This document shows positions 27,131 to 38,198 of a stretch of DNA of 64,000 nt, piece by piece. How positions within the stretch are numbered: position 1 is the first letter of the stretch; the number at the start of each line of letters is the position of its first letter. The stretch is from NCBI RefSeq assembly GCF_009765445.1, contig NZ_WHOY01000031.1:3627596-3691595 (forward strand), given 5' to 3'. This stretch comes from Pantoea sp. BAV 3049 (GTDB lineage: Bacteria > Pseudomonadota > Gammaproteobacteria > Enterobacterales > Enterobacteriaceae). Position numbers and translations under genes: made by a program. The notes under the pieces are model-generated. The model was not told where the DNA came from and did no database searches. It saw nothing but the letters and a program-made list of their open reading frames with translations.

Positions 27131-28333
27131 ATGGCAAGCGAACAGACTCTTCCCTCCTCCTCCGCGCCTGTGCGGCGCACTTCTTTTGGCATTCTTGGCG
27201 CCATCAGCGTCGCGCATCTGCTGAACGATATGTTGCAGTCGCTGATCCTGGCGATCTATCCCCTGCTGCAGGGCGAATTCTCCCTCAGCTTTGTTCAGAT
27301 CGGCCTTATTACCCTGACCTTCCAGGTGACAGCTTCTCTGCTGCAGCCGCTGATTGGTTATTATACCGATAAACACCCCAAGCCCTGGTCACTGCCGATC
27401 GGTATGACCTTCACGCTTTGTGGCCTTATCCTGCTGGCAGTGGCCGGTAATTTCTACGTGGTGCTGCTGGCTGCTGCCTTAGTGGGCACAGGTTCTTCAG
27501 TGTTCCATCCTGAATCCTCCCGCGTGGCGAGAATGGCTTCCGGTGGCCGCCACGGCCTGGCGCAGTCACTGTTCCAGGTCGGCGGTAATTTTGGCAGCTC
27601 TTTGGGGCCGCTGCTGGCCGCGCTGGTTATCGCACCCTATGGCCGGGGCAATGTCGCCTGGTTTACGCTGGCCGCGCTGCTGGCGATTGTGGTGCTTCTG
27701 CAGGTCAGCCGTTGGTATCAGGCGCAGCATCGTGTGGCAAAAGCCAGCTCTGCGCCGGCAGAAATCACCACGCTGCCGCGCGGCAAAGTGGCTTTCGCCA
27801 TCACTATCCTGCTGCTGCTGATTTTCTCCAAATATTTCTATCTCAGCAGCCTGAGCAGCTACTACACCTTCTATCTGATCAACAAGTTCGGCCTTTCGGT
27901 GCAGAATGCTCAGTTCCATCTATTCGCGTTCCTGTTTGCCGTCGCGTCGGGTACGGTGATTGGCGGACCGATTGGCGATAAAGTGGGCCGTAAGCGCGTT
28001 ATCTGGGTATCAATCCTTGGCGTTGCCCCCTTCACGTTACTGCTCCCTCATGCTTCACTGATGTGGACCGGCGTGCTGTCGGTGATCATTGGCTTTATCC
28101 TCGCTTCGGCTTTCTCGGCAATCCTGGTTTATGCTCAGGAGTTGATGCCGGGCCGTATCGGCATGGTTTCCGGGCTGTTCTTTGGCTTTGCTTTTGGTAT
28201 GGGTGGGTTAGGCGCTGCGGTGCTGGGCGTGGTAGCCGACCATACCTCCATCAATTTTGTCTACCAAATCTGTGCTTACCTGCCACTTCTGGGCATTCTT
28301 ACCGTATTCCTGCCAGACAATCGGGCTAAATAA
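27131..28333 (+). CDS. fsr: fosmidomycin-resistance MFS exporter
   Basis: A 400-residue major facilitator (E. coli Fsr 406) with about twelve membrane segments. Matches include GAISVAHLLNDMLQSLILAIYP, the loop DKHPKPWSLPIGM, ESSRVARMASGGRHGLAQSLFQVGGN (family signature) and GDKVGRKRVIW between TM8 and TM9. It confers fosmidomycin resistance when overexpressed in E. coli. It is divergent from ushA with a 76-base gap. A hairpin follows the stop. Confidence 0.95.
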   Translation: MASEQTLPSSSAPVRRTSFGILGAISVAHLLNDMLQSLILAIYPLLQGEFSLSFVQIGLITLTFQVTASLLQPLIGYYTDKHPKPWSLPIGMTFTLCGLILLAVAGNFYVVLLAAALVGTGSSVFHPESSRVARMASGGRHGLAQSLFQVGGNFGSSLGPLLAALVIAPYGRGNVAWFTLAALLAIVVLLQVSRWYQAQHRVAKASSAPAEITTLPRGKVAFAITILLLLIFSKYFYLSSLSSYYTFYLINKFGLSVQNAQFHLFAFLFAVASGTVIGGPIGDKVGRKRVIWVSILGVAPFTLLLPHASLMWTGVLSVIIGFILASAFSAILVYAQELMPGRIGMVSGLFFGFAFGMGGLGAAVLGVVADHTSINFVYQICAYLPLLGILTVFLPDNRAK

Positions 28334-28339
28334 CCCTTC

Positions 28340-28376
28340 ACGGCGTGGATAATTGAGATCCACGCCGTATTATTTC
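28340..28376 (+). terminator. terminator of fsr
   Basis: An 11-bp perfect stem ACGGCGTGGAT/ATCCACGCCGT with a seven-base loop, then ATTATTT, a weak T-rich tail, seven bases after the fsr stop. Confidence 0.8.
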
Positions 28377-28551
28377 TGCAATAAATCAAGCCTGCCGTCA
28401 GATAACTGAGGAAAATCCCTCTCACGATCAACATTTCTTCAATGATTGATTTTTATTGCCCTTATCGCCATTTAGTGCAAGCGCAGACGAGCATTATGCC
28501 ATACACTTAATTCTTACATCCGGACACATTTATAACCCTAAGGAGAGAGGC

Positions 28552-30234
28552 ATGCACCACACCACCCCGCTAATCACCACCATCGTAGGAGGCCTGGTTC
28601 TTGCCTTCCTCCTCGGTATGCTGGCCAACAAGCTGCGCATCTCTCCTCTGGTCGGTTATCTGCTGGCGGGCGTGCTGGCTGGCCCCTTCACTCCAGGCTT
28701 TGTTGCCGATACCAATCTGGCACCGGAACTGGCCGAGTTGGGGGTTATCCTGCTGATGTTCGGCGTGGGCCTGCATTTCTCACTGAAAGATTTAATGGCG
28801 GTAAAGGCTATCGCCATTCCCGGTGCGGTATTGCAGATTGCAGTCGCCACCCTGTTGGGAATGGGTCTCTCCTGGGCGATGGGCTGGTCCTGGCTGACTG
28901 GCCTGGTGTTCGGACTCTGTCTCTCCACAGCCAGTACGGTGGTGCTGCTGCGCGCGCTGGAGGAACGACAGCTGATTGACAGCCAGCGCGGGCAAATCGC
29001 CATTGGCTGGCTGATTGTGGAAGATTTAGTGATGGTGCTGGCGCTGGTACTGCTGCCTGCCATTGCCGGAATGTTTGAGGATGGCAGCGCCAGCGTCAGT
29101 ATGCTGCTGCTGGATCTGTTGATCACTATCGGTAAAGTGGTGGCCTTTATGGTGCTGATGATGGTGGTAGGCCGCCGCGTGGTGCCGTGGATTTTGGCGC
29201 GCAGTGCCGCTACCGGCTCCCGCGAGCTGTTTACGCTCTCCGTACTGGCCCTGGCGCTGGGGATCGCTTTCGGCGCGGTGGAATTCTTTGACGTCTCCTT
29301 CGCGCTCGGGGCATTCTTTGCCGGAATGGTGCTGAACGAATCCGAACTCAGCCATCGCGCAGCACACGATACCCTGCCACTGCGTGATGCCTTCGCCGTC
29401 CTGTTCTTTGTCTCGGTGGGAATGCTGTTTGACCCGATGATCCTGGTTAATGAGCCGCTGGCAGTGATTGGCGTACTGGCGATTATCGTGCTGGGCAAAT
29501 CACTTGCGGCACTGGTGCTGGTGCGCATGTTTGGCCACTCACGCCGCACTGCCCTGACCATTTCTGTCAGCCTGGCGCAGATTGGTGAATTCGCCTTTAT
29601 CCTTGCGGGCCTGGGGATTTCGCTCAATCTGGTGTCTGAGCAAGGCCGCAATCTGGTGCTCGCAGGAGCGATCCTGTCGATTATGCTTAACCCCATTCTC
29701 TTCGCCGCTCTGCAGCGCTATCTCGACAAAACTGAAATCATCAATGATCAAACGATGATCGATACCATAGAGGAAGAGAAACAGATCCCGGTAGATATCT
29801 GCAACCACGCCATTGTGGTGGGTTTTGGCCGCGTGGGAAGCCTGCTGGGGCGCAAGCTGATTGAAAGCGGCGTGCCGATTGTCGTGGTGGAAAACAGCCG
29901 TCCGCGAGTCGAAGCGCTGAGAGAACAAGGGATCAGCGCGGTGCTGGGCAATGCTGCCCGCGCAGACACTATGGAGCTGGCCCGCCTGGACTGTGCTCGC
30001 TGGCTGCTGCTGACCATTCCTAACGGCTACGAGGCCGGAGAGATAGTGACGGCTGCCAGAGAAAAGCATCCGAACATTGAGATTATTGCCCGCGCGCATT
30101 ATGACGATGAGGTGGAGTACATTACCGAACGTGGAGCCAACCAGGTGGTGATGGGCGAGCGTGAGATTGCTAACAGCATGCTGAACCTGATGGCGGTGGA
30201 GATGGCTGAAGCGCCAAAAGAGTGCCCGATCTGA
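28552..30234 (+). CDS. ybaL: putative K+/H+ antiporter YbaL (CPA2, KefC-like)
   Basis: A 560-residue inner-membrane protein (E. coli 558). The N-terminal CPA2 domain, about twelve membrane segments, includes AELGVILLMFGVGLHFS and FFDVSFALGAFFAGMVLNES. The C-terminal TrkA/RCK domain starts at AIVVGFGRVGSLLG. Likely exports K+ or acts in osmotic/pH balance; no direct test is known to me. ATG 28552 (MHHTTPLITTIVGG) follows AAGGAGAGAGG. The frame is open to 28456 but E. coli begins at MHHATPL. Confidence 0.95.
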   Translation: MHHTTPLITTIVGGLVLAFLLGMLANKLRISPLVGYLLAGVLAGPFTPGFVADTNLAPELAELGVILLMFGVGLHFSLKDLMAVKAIAIPGAVLQIAVATLLGMGLSWAMGWSWLTGLVFGLCLSTASTVVLLRALEERQLIDSQRGQIAIGWLIVEDLVMVLALVLLPAIAGMFEDGSASVSMLLLDLLITIGKVVAFMVLMMVVGRRVVPWILARSAATGSRELFTLSVLALALGIAFGAVEFFDVSFALGAFFAGMVLNESELSHRAAHDTLPLRDAFAVLFFVSVGMLFDPMILVNEPLAVIGVLAIIVLGKSLAALVLVRMFGHSRRTALTISVSLAQIGEFAFILAGLGISLNLVSEQGRNLVLAGAILSIMLNPILFAALQRYLDKTEIINDQTMIDTIEEEKQIPVDICNHAIVVGFGRVGSLLGRKLIESGVPIVVVENSRPRVEALREQGISAVLGNAARADTMELARLDCARWLLLTIPNGYEAGEIVTAAREKHPNIEIIARAHYDDEVEYITERGANQVVMGEREIANSMLNLMAVEMAEAPKECPI

Positions 30235-30245
30235 GTAATACCTGC

Positions 30246-30275
30246 GGATCAGTCCCCAACTCAGGGGACTGATCC
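30246..30275. terminator. bidirectional hairpin between ybaL and gsk
   Basis: A 12-bp perfect stem GGATCAGTCCCC/GGGGACTGATCC with loop AACTCA between the convergent stops of ybaL and gsk. The tails are only weakly T-rich. Confidence 0.75.
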
Positions 30276-30295
30276 TCTGCTCCCGCCTGAAACCT

Positions 30296-31603
30296 TTAAC
30301 GTTCCCAGTAAGACTCTTCGAGGCTGTCTTCCCGCTCAGGCAGCCCACGGCTCAGACGCGGTGAATGCTGATTCAGCACCTGATAGCTGACGCGATTGGC
30401 GTACTTGCATACCTGTGCCAGCGAAGAGTAGGTCAGATAGCTGCGGCCATGCTTGCTGGAGTTCGGCACGTTCAGGCGGTGATAATTATTTGCGGTGATA
30501 TCGTGCAGCATCGCCGCCAGTGCGCCATCCCCCGCGCCGTTGGTGTTCATGATCTTTTCGGGTCCGCCCATATAAGGCGCGATATGCGAGAATATTCGCA
30601 GCGGCTGCTGGCAGTCCTGATGGCGCATGGCGCGGCTGAACTCATACTGGTTAAATTCCGGGATCGCACCGGGCAGTAACGGATGCTGCGTTTTCCGCTT
30701 TCCATCCTCTTCGGTAAAGGCGGCCATATACAACCCGTTTGGCCCGGCAGTACAGAGCACCAGATCCACCCAGTCCAACGCCATATTGGCCGCCTGCAGC
30801 GGATCGCTCAGGCCGGTCAGCGCTTCCGCCTCATCCTCGTTCATTGCCACAATGGAAACATGGTCGCGCAGGAAATCACGCCAGAAAGCAGGGTTATCGC
30901 CAATCACATATTTGGTGCCCAACGTCAGCACCACCGGTACGTTGTGCTTTTTGGCACAGGCGATAGCCTGCATAGTCGCTTCCGGCATCGGTTCGCCTGG
31001 CTTACAGCGCACCAGATAGGAGGTCAGCACCAGCGCAGAAGCCCCGGCAATCACCTCTTCAGGAATACTCTCTTTGCGCAGCTGATTCATCATTCCCGGG
31101 CTAATGGCAAAAGTCCGTTCGCCATTCTCGCCAATCAGGGTAAAACAGCGCCCAATCGCCCCGTCCACGCCCTGCAGATAATTCAGGTCGGTACGGCTGG
31201 AAGTGTTGCAAAGATAGCGGTAAGCATAGCCACCGATCTGCACGTTATTGCACATCACCCCAAGCAGCACCGAGCGGTCATCGGCCAGCACCGAGTAGTT
31301 ATGCAGGGTATTGCCAATCGTGCCGCCAGCAAACTGATGGGTGATCAGATTTTCCCGTACCAGCTCAGCGTACAGCGCCTCGGCCACGTCGTCTTCAATC
31401 ACCAGCGAATGGCCCATGCTGAGGCCATAGCGGGCGACAAACTCATCGTCCACTTTGGCTTCAATATCCACCAGCGTCTGATCGATCCCTACGATCCAGC
31501 TACTGCCCGCTTCGGGGTTTTCCGGCTGAACCTGCTGTAACAGCGGATCGCGGGCGCTGACAGGGAAGTAGTGTTTGGACTTACGTTTACCGGGAAATTT
31601 CAT
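30296..31603 (-). CDS. gsk: inosine-guanosine kinase
   Basis: Gsk phosphorylates inosine and guanosine to IMP and GMP (purine salvage). It is a 435-residue PfkB/ribokinase-fold enzyme (E. coli 434). It shows the N-terminal MKFPGKRKSKHYFPV, substrate loop FAGGTIGNTLHNYSVL, and the C-terminal NTNGAGDGALAAML with the catalytic base Asp and anion hole. Convergent with ybaL. Confidence 0.97.
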   Translation of the reverse strand: MKFPGKRKSKHYFPVSARDPLLQQVQPENPEAGSSWIVGIDQTLVDIEAKVDDEFVARYGLSMGHSLVIEDDVAEALYAELVRENLITHQFAGGTIGNTLHNYSVLADDRSVLLGVMCNNVQIGGYAYRYLCNTSSRTDLNYLQGVDGAIGRCFTLIGENGERTFAISPGMMNQLRKESIPEEVIAGASALVLTSYLVRCKPGEPMPEATMQAIACAKKHNVPVVLTLGTKYVIGDNPAFWRDFLRDHVSIVAMNEDEAEALTGLSDPLQAANMALDWVDLVLCTAGPNGLYMAAFTEEDGKRKTQHPLLPGAIPEFNQYEFSRAMRHQDCQQPLRIFSHIAPYMGGPEKIMNTNGAGDGALAAMLHDITANNYHRLNVPNSSKHGRSYLTYSSLAQVCKYANRVSYQVLNQHSPRLSRGLPEREDSLEESYWER

Positions 31604-31684
31604 AGAGCGGGCTTCAGGAAAGGGAACAGGCGGGAAATAGTATCACAGGGATGCTGCAGAGTGCGCGCATCCCTGTTGCAGGAG

Positions 31685-32644
31685 TCAGTGCTGGCTGTTG
31701 ACCAGATCCACCATCATATCAATGTGCAGCTCGTCATCGTTCAGCGCAGGAATATATTCAAACCGTGTGCCGCCCGCGTGCATAAAGAACTCCCGGTTCT
31801 GCTCGCTGATCTCCTCCAGCGTTTCCAGGCAGTCTGCCGAGAAGCCAGGACTCATGATCTGTACGTGCCTGATGCCTTTGGCGGGCAGCGACTTCATGGT
31901 CTCATCGGTATAAGGTGACAGCCAGGGTTCACGGCCAAAGCGCGACTGGAACGTCAGCATCGCGGTCTGGCTGGTCAGGCCCAGAGAAGTTATCAGCGCC
32001 TCGCTGGTATCGCGGCAGCGCTGCGGATAGTCATCCCCCTCATCGGCAAAGCGCTGAGGAATGCCGTGGAAGGACATCACCAGAAGATCCGGTTTGCCGT
32101 GCTTCGCGAATGAACGTTCGACGGAGGCTTTCAGCGCCGCGATATAAGTCGGGTGCTCCGCATAGTCACGGATAAACTGCACCGAAGGCAGGCTGCGGTA
32201 CCCGGCAAAAACCTGAGTAATGCCATCCCACACCGCCGCCACGGTCGAGCAGGAGAACTGTGGATAGAGCGGCAGCACGATCAGCCGGGTGATCCCCTGC
32301 GCCATCAGTTTATCCATAGCCGACTTCAGGCTGGGGTTGCCGTAGCTCATGCCCAGCTCAACCGGCATATCCAGACGTGCCGCCAGCGCATCACGCTGAC
32401 GCTTGCTGTAAACCAACAGCGGCGACCCTTCGTCCATCCATACAGAGGCATAAAGTTTGGAAACGCGCGGAGAACGAATGGGCAGAATTGCACCATTGAG
32501 TATCGGCCACCACAGCCAGCGTGGCGTATCCACCACTCGCTTGTCGCTGAGGAACTGTTTCAGATAGCGTTTAACGGCGGGCGTGGTCGGAGCATCTGGT
32601 GTGCCAAGGTTCACCAGCAGCACGCCGGGTTTATCTTGCCTCAT
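31685..32644 (-). CDS. hemH: ferrochelatase
   Basis: HemH inserts Fe(II) into protoporphyrin IX, the last step of haem synthesis. It has 319 residues (E. coli 320). The catalytic region is [20 protein letters not shown] with the conserved His, and [18 protein letters not shown] holds the conserved Glu. It lacks the iron-sulphur tail of eukaryotic enzymes. ATG 32644 ([10 protein letters not shown]) follows AAGGAAAA, and the upstream in-frame start at 32665 lacks support. It lies downstream of adk, as in E. coli. Confidence 0.97.
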   Translation of the reverse strand: MRQDKPGVLLVNLGTPDAPTTPAVKRYLKQFLSDKRVVDTPRWLWWPILNGAILPIRSPRVSKLYASVWMDEGSPLLVYSKRQRDALAARLDMPVELGMSYGNPSLKSAMDKLMAQGITRLIVLPLYPQFSCSTVAAVWDGITQVFAGYRSLPSVQFIRDYAEHPTYIAALKASVERSFAKHGKPDLLVMSFHGIPQRFADEGDDYPQRCRDTSEALITSLGLTSQTAMLTFQSRFGREPWLSPYTDETMKSLPAKGIRHVQIMSPGFSADCLETLEEISEQNREFFMHAGGTRFEYIPALNDDELHIDMMVDLVNSQH

Positions 32645-32731
32645 TATTTTTCCTTGTCTGGGCATCTCAGGTGATGAAAACGAGACTTATTCTAGCGGAA
32701 AACGGCGGGGGGAAAACCAATTGCTGCAGTA

Positions 32732-32753
32732 GGGGCCAGGCAGGCCTGGCCCC
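32732..32753 (-). terminator. hairpin after adk
   Basis: A 9-bp perfect stem GGGGCCAGG/CCTGGCCCC with loop CAGG, eight bases beyond the adk stop. There is no strong T-run, so hemH may be partly reached by read-through. Confidence 0.6.
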
Positions 32754-32760
32754 CGATCTC

Positions 32761-33429
<669 letters not shown>

Positions 33430-33641
33430 TTAAATGATCAATTTATCCAGGCCAAGAACATACCATCTCGGCCCTTTATCCACAAGGAACCCGGCGGTTA
33501 TCCTCCACGGTGACAGCCTCTGGATGCTCCCCTCTGCAGGTCTGAAGGCATAGCCAACGCTTGATTGCCACACCTGTCCTCCCGTAAGGGATCAAAAGGA
33601 GATAAATACACTTTTCGGAAAATCGGCTATAAATTGCTCGC

Positions 33642-34514
33642 TCAGAGCGCCCACAAGCGGCTGAGGGTTTGTTCAACCTCATCGGTCATATCGACACGCC
33701 TTTTACCCTCCCCTCTGGACCAGCAGGAGAGGCGAAGCGTGCGCGAGTGAGTAAAGTAGCTGGCCCCTGCTGCTTTCAGTTGCTTTTGCAAAACCTCGCT
33801 CAGTGAAGGCACGGTGAAACAGCTGAACGGCAGATTGGGATCGCTGATGGAGACAAAATCCATCCCCGCCACATCCCTCATTTGAACTTTTCTGACCTGG
33901 GCCACGTTATAAGGCAGCCAGCTCCCGCTCTGAATCGTGCACAGCGCTTCATCCAGTGGTTTGCTGGAGGCGGTTGACTCTTCAAACAGCCTCAGCTCAC
34001 TGCGCAGTACCGTACTGAAATCTCCCGGACGCAGCGCAATAATCGCCAGACCGACGGCCAGTGAAGCATGCTTGTGCAGCGGCGCGACAAAAATGGAGCT
34101 GTGTGCAGTAAGAGTACTGTGCAGGTTGGTAGCGAAACTTTGCGAAGCATCCACGACACCCTTTCCTTTGCAGTGACTCAGTGAGTTCACCGTGCCGGTG
34201 TAAGGGTTCACATGGGTGATGATTGGCGCATTACCTGGCTCGTTAAACTGCGAAGCCGGGTGGTGAAACAGCTCGCTGACCGTCTGAAAATGGGCGTGTT
34301 TCGCCAGGCACAGCGTAGTCTCCTGCTTATGAAACAGGTGTGAAAGGATCACCAGCCCGACCCGGACCGACTGAACAAAAAAAATATCGTAATCCTGCAG
34401 CTTGTAGAGCCGGGACAGCTTTTCCCGCAGCTCATCTCTTTTCATGCGTGCCTGCAGGTAAAAGTGTTCACCGTGGCGCTGACGCAGCTGGGGAGAAAAG
34501 GAAGAAGCGTCCAT
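33642..34514 (-). CDS. short class-V-aminotransferase-like protein, unknown function
   Basis: A 290-residue protein with no E. coli counterpart here. The centre reads [12 protein letters not shown], then [20 protein letters not shown]. This matches the fold-type I PLP pattern of class V aminotransferases: Asp122 against the pyridine nitrogen, Gln125, and Lys148 in HKH as the Schiff-base lysine. [10 protein letters not shown] before it fits the substrate loop. The protein is much shorter than typical class V enzymes (350-400). Its A overlaps the stop of the preceding Nudix-like gene (TAATG), so they form one unit. Function unknown; assignment is from motif pattern only. Confidence 0.7.
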   Translation of the reverse strand: MDASSFSPQLRQRHGEHFYLQARMKRDELREKLSRLYKLQDYDIFFVQSVRVGLVILSHLFHKQETTLCLAKHAHFQTVSELFHHPASQFNEPGNAPIITHVNPYTGTVNSLSHCKGKGVVDASQSFATNLHSTLTAHSSIFVAPLHKHASLAVGLAIIALRPGDFSTVLRSELRLFEESTASSKPLDEALCTIQSGSWLPYNVAQVRKVQMRDVAGMDFVSISDPNLPFSCFTVPSLSEVLQKQLKAAGASYFTHSRTLRLSCWSRGEGKRRVDMTDEVEQTLSRLWAL

Positions 34515-34912
34515 TAGTCGATTAACTCTTGTTGATAAAGTAGTGGCATAACGTTGTCGCGATAAACCGGGCCGATCGGGATTTCGCAAGGTGGCTGGCG
34601 GTGATTGACCCAGGCCATCGCGAGGATGTTTATGTCAAGCGCGGGCTGACCACTCAGACCAACCTGATAAACGTGATTTTCGATCGTCAGAGATCCCTGC
34701 GCGTCACGGCTGAAAAACAAACCAAAGGGCCGGAAGGTCTGGATCTCTCCCCTCAGCGTTTCGTACAGCTCGCGCCTGAGGCAGCTGAGGTGATCTTCAC
34801 CGGCAGCAGGCTGGTCACCGGGCAGCATAAAAAGCGGCGAATCTGGCTTACGAACCAGCAACAGGGAGCGATTCTGAATAATGATGGCGGCACAGCGGAC
34901 GAGAATGCTCAT
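34514..34912 (-). CDS. Nudix-like protein with degenerate box
   Basis: 132 residues. The order [23 protein letters not shown] and [13 protein letters not shown] fits a Nudix hydrolase fold. The box departs from the consensus: GD for GG before it, and [10 protein letters not shown] with Thr where the second metal-binding Glu is expected. Catalysis may be weak or lost. [23 protein letters not shown] follows as the usual beta-strands. It is translationally coupled to the PLP-type gene. Substrate unknown. Confidence 0.68.
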   Translation of the reverse strand: MSILVRCAAIIIQNRSLLLVRKPDSPLFMLPGDQPAAGEDHLSCLRRELYETLRGEIQTFRPFGLFFSRDAQGSLTIENHVYQVGLSGQPALDINILAMAWVNHRQPPCEIPIGPVYRDNVMPLLYQQELID

Positions 34913-35255
34913 CTACGCTGCAACCGGGAAAAGTGATGTACCGACGTGATGTGAACAGGGATACCTTGTAACATCAAATAACATGCCACTGACTGTTTCC
35001 CTTCACCACCCAAAAAAATGACGGGCCATGGTTTTCCGGAATAGTGTTTTTTCATTTTTACCTTCCTTCAACCTGCAACTGGCTGTCATTGACGAGATAT
35101 CAGGAAATTGGGTGCTGTGTGCGATCCCTTTCCCGGATGGTGTCGTTTCGCTGTCGTGCAGGTATCCCCGTCACGCAGGCCAGAGTAAGGAAAAGAGGCT
35201 GGACTTTAAATTGATATAAACAGACACTCCCTGTTAGTTTTTCTCACAGAGATCG
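34913..35255. other. intergenic region between divergent accessory genes
   Basis: 343 bases between the Nudix-like gene (minus) and the LysR gene (plus), presumably carrying both promoters. An open frame at 35028-35219 has no ribosome site and unlike composition; I see no repeat or RNA gene. Confidence 0.5.
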
Positions 35256-36134
35256 ATGATGCCCGACCTTCCCTCACTCCGCGCCCTGCACTACTTCCAT
35301 CAGGCAGCTTTGCACCAGAGTTTCAGCCAGGCTGCCCAGTCGCTGAACGTCACCCACAGCGCCGTCAGCCATCAAATCAAGCAACTGGAAGAGTGGCTGG
35401 GTAAGCCGCTGTTTCTGAGGGCCAGCGGGCGGGTGCAGCTCACCTCAGAGGGCGAACGCCTGAAAGTGTGTTGTATACAGACCTTTCGGGAAATTGAGGT
35501 GACCTGCGAGAAGATCCGCGCCAGCAATCTCAACAGCCTCTCGGTCTCCTGCGCGCCCAGCTTCCTGGCTCAACGGCTGATCCCGCGCATCAGCCGCTTC
35601 AGTGAACGGCACAAAAATATTGCCCTGACCTTTCAGACACATGTGGAGATTGACAAAGTACGCAGCAAACAGACCGATGTGCTGATCCTCAGCCATGAAC
35701 AGAGCGTGCAGGAGGATATTGCCGCCACGCTGATCACCGTCGATTATATCGGGCCGGTCTGCTCGCCAGATTTTGGCTATCACGTCACCTATGCCAGCGA
35801 CTTCTCCACCTTGCCTCTGTTGCATGCCGATACCAAACTGCATGCCTGGGCGGAATGGGCAAAGAAAACCGGGGCAAAGGGGGATTTCTGGGCGGGAAAA
35901 CACTTCGATAATCTGACCCTGGGGATCCAGGCCGCGCGAAACGGGCTGGGAATTATCATGACGCCGCAGATTCTGGTGAAGAAAGAGATCCGGGAAGGTA
36001 CGCTGATTGCGCCGTTGGGGTTTGCTGAAGTGGACAGGGCGACCTGGATGATGGTGAAAGCGACGCGCAAAGATGAGCCGGAAATTGAGATGTTCCGGCG
36101 CTGGCTGCTGGAAGAAGCGGGGATGGTCGGCTGA
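35256..36134 (+). CDS. LysR-family regulator, GcvA/AmpR-like
   Basis: A 292-residue regulator of the GcvA/AmpR type. The helix-turn-helix is LRALHYFHQAALHQSFSQAAQSLNVTHSAVSHQI, whose THSAVSHQI signature is that of this subgroup. The C-terminal effector domain includes LSVSCAPSFLAQRLIPRI and NGLGIIMTPQILV. A second ATG at 35259 is possible. It is divergent from the Nudix/PLP pair, so it may regulate it, an inference from position only. Confidence 0.85.
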   Translation: MMPDLPSLRALHYFHQAALHQSFSQAAQSLNVTHSAVSHQIKQLEEWLGKPLFLRASGRVQLTSEGERLKVCCIQTFREIEVTCEKIRASNLNSLSVSCAPSFLAQRLIPRISRFSERHKNIALTFQTHVEIDKVRSKQTDVLILSHEQSVQEDIAATLITVDYIGPVCSPDFGYHVTYASDFSTLPLLHADTKLHAWAEWAKKTGAKGDFWAGKHFDNLTLGIQAARNGLGIIMTPQILVKKEIREGTLIAPLGFAEVDRATWMMVKATRKDEPEIEMFRRWLLEEAGMVG

Positions 36135-36178
36135 GAAAGCGGGCGGAATAAACGCCGCCCGTGGATCAATTATTGCTC

Positions 36179-36210
36179 CCTGAGTGGACGAATTTGTTCG
36201 CCCACTCAGG
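36179..36210. terminator. hairpin between LysR gene and htpG
   Basis: CCTGAGTGG/CCACTCAGG form a 9-bp stem with an inner CGAA/TTCG pairing, between two convergent genes. No T-run; terminator-like only. Confidence 0.5.
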
Positions 36211-36222
36211 TGCCGGCGACAA

Positions 36223-38100
36223 TTAGCCCAGCAGCAGCTGGTTCATGCGGCGGATAAACAGGTTTGGATCTTCCAGCGTGCCGCGCTCGGCAAACATCGC
36301 CTGATCCAGCAGCAGCTCAACCCACTCCGCAAAGCGGGTTTCATCCTGCGTGTCCGCAGCACGTTTAACCAGCGCGTGATCCGGGTTTAGCTCGAACAGA
36401 TACTTCACTTCCGGTACGTCCTGACCCGCAGCAGCGAACAGCTTCGCCATCTGGGTACTCATGTCGTTGGCTTCGGTGGTGACAATCGCCGGAGTATCGG
36501 TCAGGCGATGCGTCAGACGCACTTCCTTCACGCGGTCACCCAGCAGCGCCTTCACGCGCTCCACGAACGGCTCCAGCGCCTTCTGTGCCTCTTTCTGCTC
36601 TTCGCTCTCTTCCTCATCGGCCAGCTTAGACAGCGCCTCGTCCGCTTTGCTGACGGACTGGAACGACTTGCCGTCAAACTCGGTGAGGTAGCTCATCATC
36701 CACTCATCAATGCGATCGGACAGCAGCAGCACTTCGATGCCTTTCTTGCGGAACAGCTCCAGGTGCGGGCTGCTTTTCGCTGCCGCATAGCTGTCAGCAG
36801 TGATGTAATAAATCTTATCCTGACCCTCAACCATGCGGCTGACATAGTCTTCCAGCGACACGGTCTGTACTGCCCCTTCGCTGCTGGTGGAAGCAAAACG
36901 CAGCAGTTTAGCGATGATGTCGATGTTATTCGCATCTTCCGCCGGGCCTTCTTTCAGCACCAGGCCGAACTGCTGCCAGAACTGCTGATACTTCTCTTCG
37001 TCATCCTTCGCCACTTTTTCCAGCATCTGCAGCGCACGCTTGCTCAGGGCGTTACGCAGGTTCTGGGTAATGCGGCTGTCCTGAAGGATCTCACGGGAGA
37101 CGTTCAGCGGCAGATCGCTGGAATCTATCAGGCCACGTACGAAACGCAGGTAGTTCGGCATAAACTGTTCGGCATCGTCCATGATAAACACGCGCTGCAC
37201 GTACAGTTTCAGGCCGTGCTTGTGGTCGCGGTTCCACATATCCCACGGAGCCTGGGTCGGGATATACAGCAGGCTGGTGTATTCCTGCTTCCCTTCCACC
37301 CGATTATGGCTCCAGGTCAACGGATCGGCAAAATCATGGGAGACGTGCTTGTAGAATTCTTTGTACTCCTCCTCGCTGATGTCCGACTTGTTGCGGGTCC
37401 ACAACGCCTGGGCTTTGTTGATCTTCTCCCAGCTGGTGGTGTCGTCTTCTTCGTTGCGGGTTTCGATTTCCACCGGCAGCGCAATGTGGTCGGAATACTT
37501 GCTGATGATGCTGCGCACGCGCCAGGCATCGAGGAATTCATCCTCACCTTCACGCAGGTGCAGGGTGATCTCGGTTCCCCGCTCATCTTTGCTGATATCG
37601 GCGATGGTGTATTCACCCTCGCCCGCTGATTCCCAGAACACACCTTCATCGGCGCTGGCACCGGCTGCACGGGTACGCACGGAAACCTTATCGGCCACGA
37701 TAAACGCGGAGTAGAAACCGACGCCGAACTGACCGATCAGTTGGCTGTCTTTCGCCTGATCCGAGCCCATCGACTCCAGGAAGGATTTGGTGCCGGATTT
37801 GGCTATAGTGCCCAGGTTTTCAATGACTTCGTCACGTGTCATCCCGATGCCATTGTCGCTCAGCGTCAGGGTCCGGTTTTCCTTATCAACAGAAACCCTT
37901 ACGCGCAGGTCGCCGTCGCCCTGATAGAGATCCGGCGTTGACAGAGCGCGGAAGCGCAACTTGTCGGCGGCATCAGAGGAGTTGGAGATCAGCTCTCGCA
38001 GGAAGATTTCTTTGTTTGAGTAGAGGGAATGGATCATCAGGTGCAGAAGCTGTTTTACCTCTGACTGGAAGCCACGCGTCTCTTGTCCTTTCATGGTCAT
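36223..38100 (-). CDS. htpG: HSP90-family chaperone HtpG
   Basis: A 625-residue homodimeric ATP-dependent chaperone of the cytosol. The N-terminal GHKL ATPase shows [28 protein letters not shown] and [11 protein letters not shown]. The middle domain has [21 protein letters not shown], and the C-terminal dimerisation domain ends [16 protein letters not shown] 38100 has GAGG five bases before it. The E. coli start corresponds to Met3 (38094), and both are possible. A sigma-32-type promoter lies 42 bases upstream. Confidence 0.97.
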   Translation of the reverse strand: MTMKGQETRGFQSEVKQLLHLMIHSLYSNKEIFLRELISNSSDAADKLRFRALSTPDLYQGDGDLRVRVSVDKENRTLTLSDNGIGMTRDEVIENLGTIAKSGTKSFLESMGSDQAKDSQLIGQFGVGFYSAFIVADKVSVRTRAAGASADEGVFWESAGEGEYTIADISKDERGTEITLHLREGEDEFLDAWRVRSIISKYSDHIALPVEIETRNEEDDTTSWEKINKAQALWTRNKSDISEEEYKEFYKHVSHDFADPLTWSHNRVEGKQEYTSLLYIPTQAPWDMWNRDHKHGLKLYVQRVFIMDDAEQFMPNYLRFVRGLIDSSDLPLNVSREILQDSRITQNLRNALSKRALQMLEKVAKDDEEKYQQFWQQFGLVLKEGPAEDANNIDIIAKLLRFASTSSEGAVQTVSLEDYVSRMVEGQDKIYYITADSYAAAKSSPHLELFRKKGIEVLLLSDRIDEWMMSYLTEFDGKSFQSVSKADEALSKLADEEESEEQKEAQKALEPFVERVKALLGDRVKEVRLTHRLTDTPAIVTTEANDMSTQMAKLFAAAGQDVPEVKYLFELNPDHALVKRAADTQDETRFAEWVELLLDQAMFAERGTLEDPNLFIRRMNQLLLG

Positions 38101-38141
38101 TGCTACCTCATCGGAAACGTATTGGTATAGGTTGAGGTGAA

Positions 38142-38169
38142 GAATGGGGGCAGTTGGCAGGATTTCAAG
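38142..38169 (-). promoter_or_regulatory. heat-shock (sigma-32) promoter of htpG
   Basis: On the minus strand CTTGAAA (38169-38163) and CCCCATTC (38149-38142) are 13 bases apart. This matches the sigma-32 consensus CTTGAAA-(11 to 16)-CCCCATNT, and as I recall E. coli htpG has the same type of promoter. Confidence 0.88.
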
Positions 38170-38198
38170 ACGGCACGATGGATCGTGCCGCTGAATGA

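Noticed and set aside
28656..29696. Ser/Thr-rich 346-codon frame opposite ybaL
   Set aside because: Antisense to a conserved membrane protein gene; membrane Leu/Val codons on one strand produce such frames.
35028..35219. 63-residue frame between the Nudix-like and LysR genes
   Set aside because: No ribosome site, unlikely composition, inside a divergent promoter region.
36508..37629. 373-codon plus-strand frame opposite htpG
   Set aside because: Antisense shadow of a highly conserved chaperone gene.
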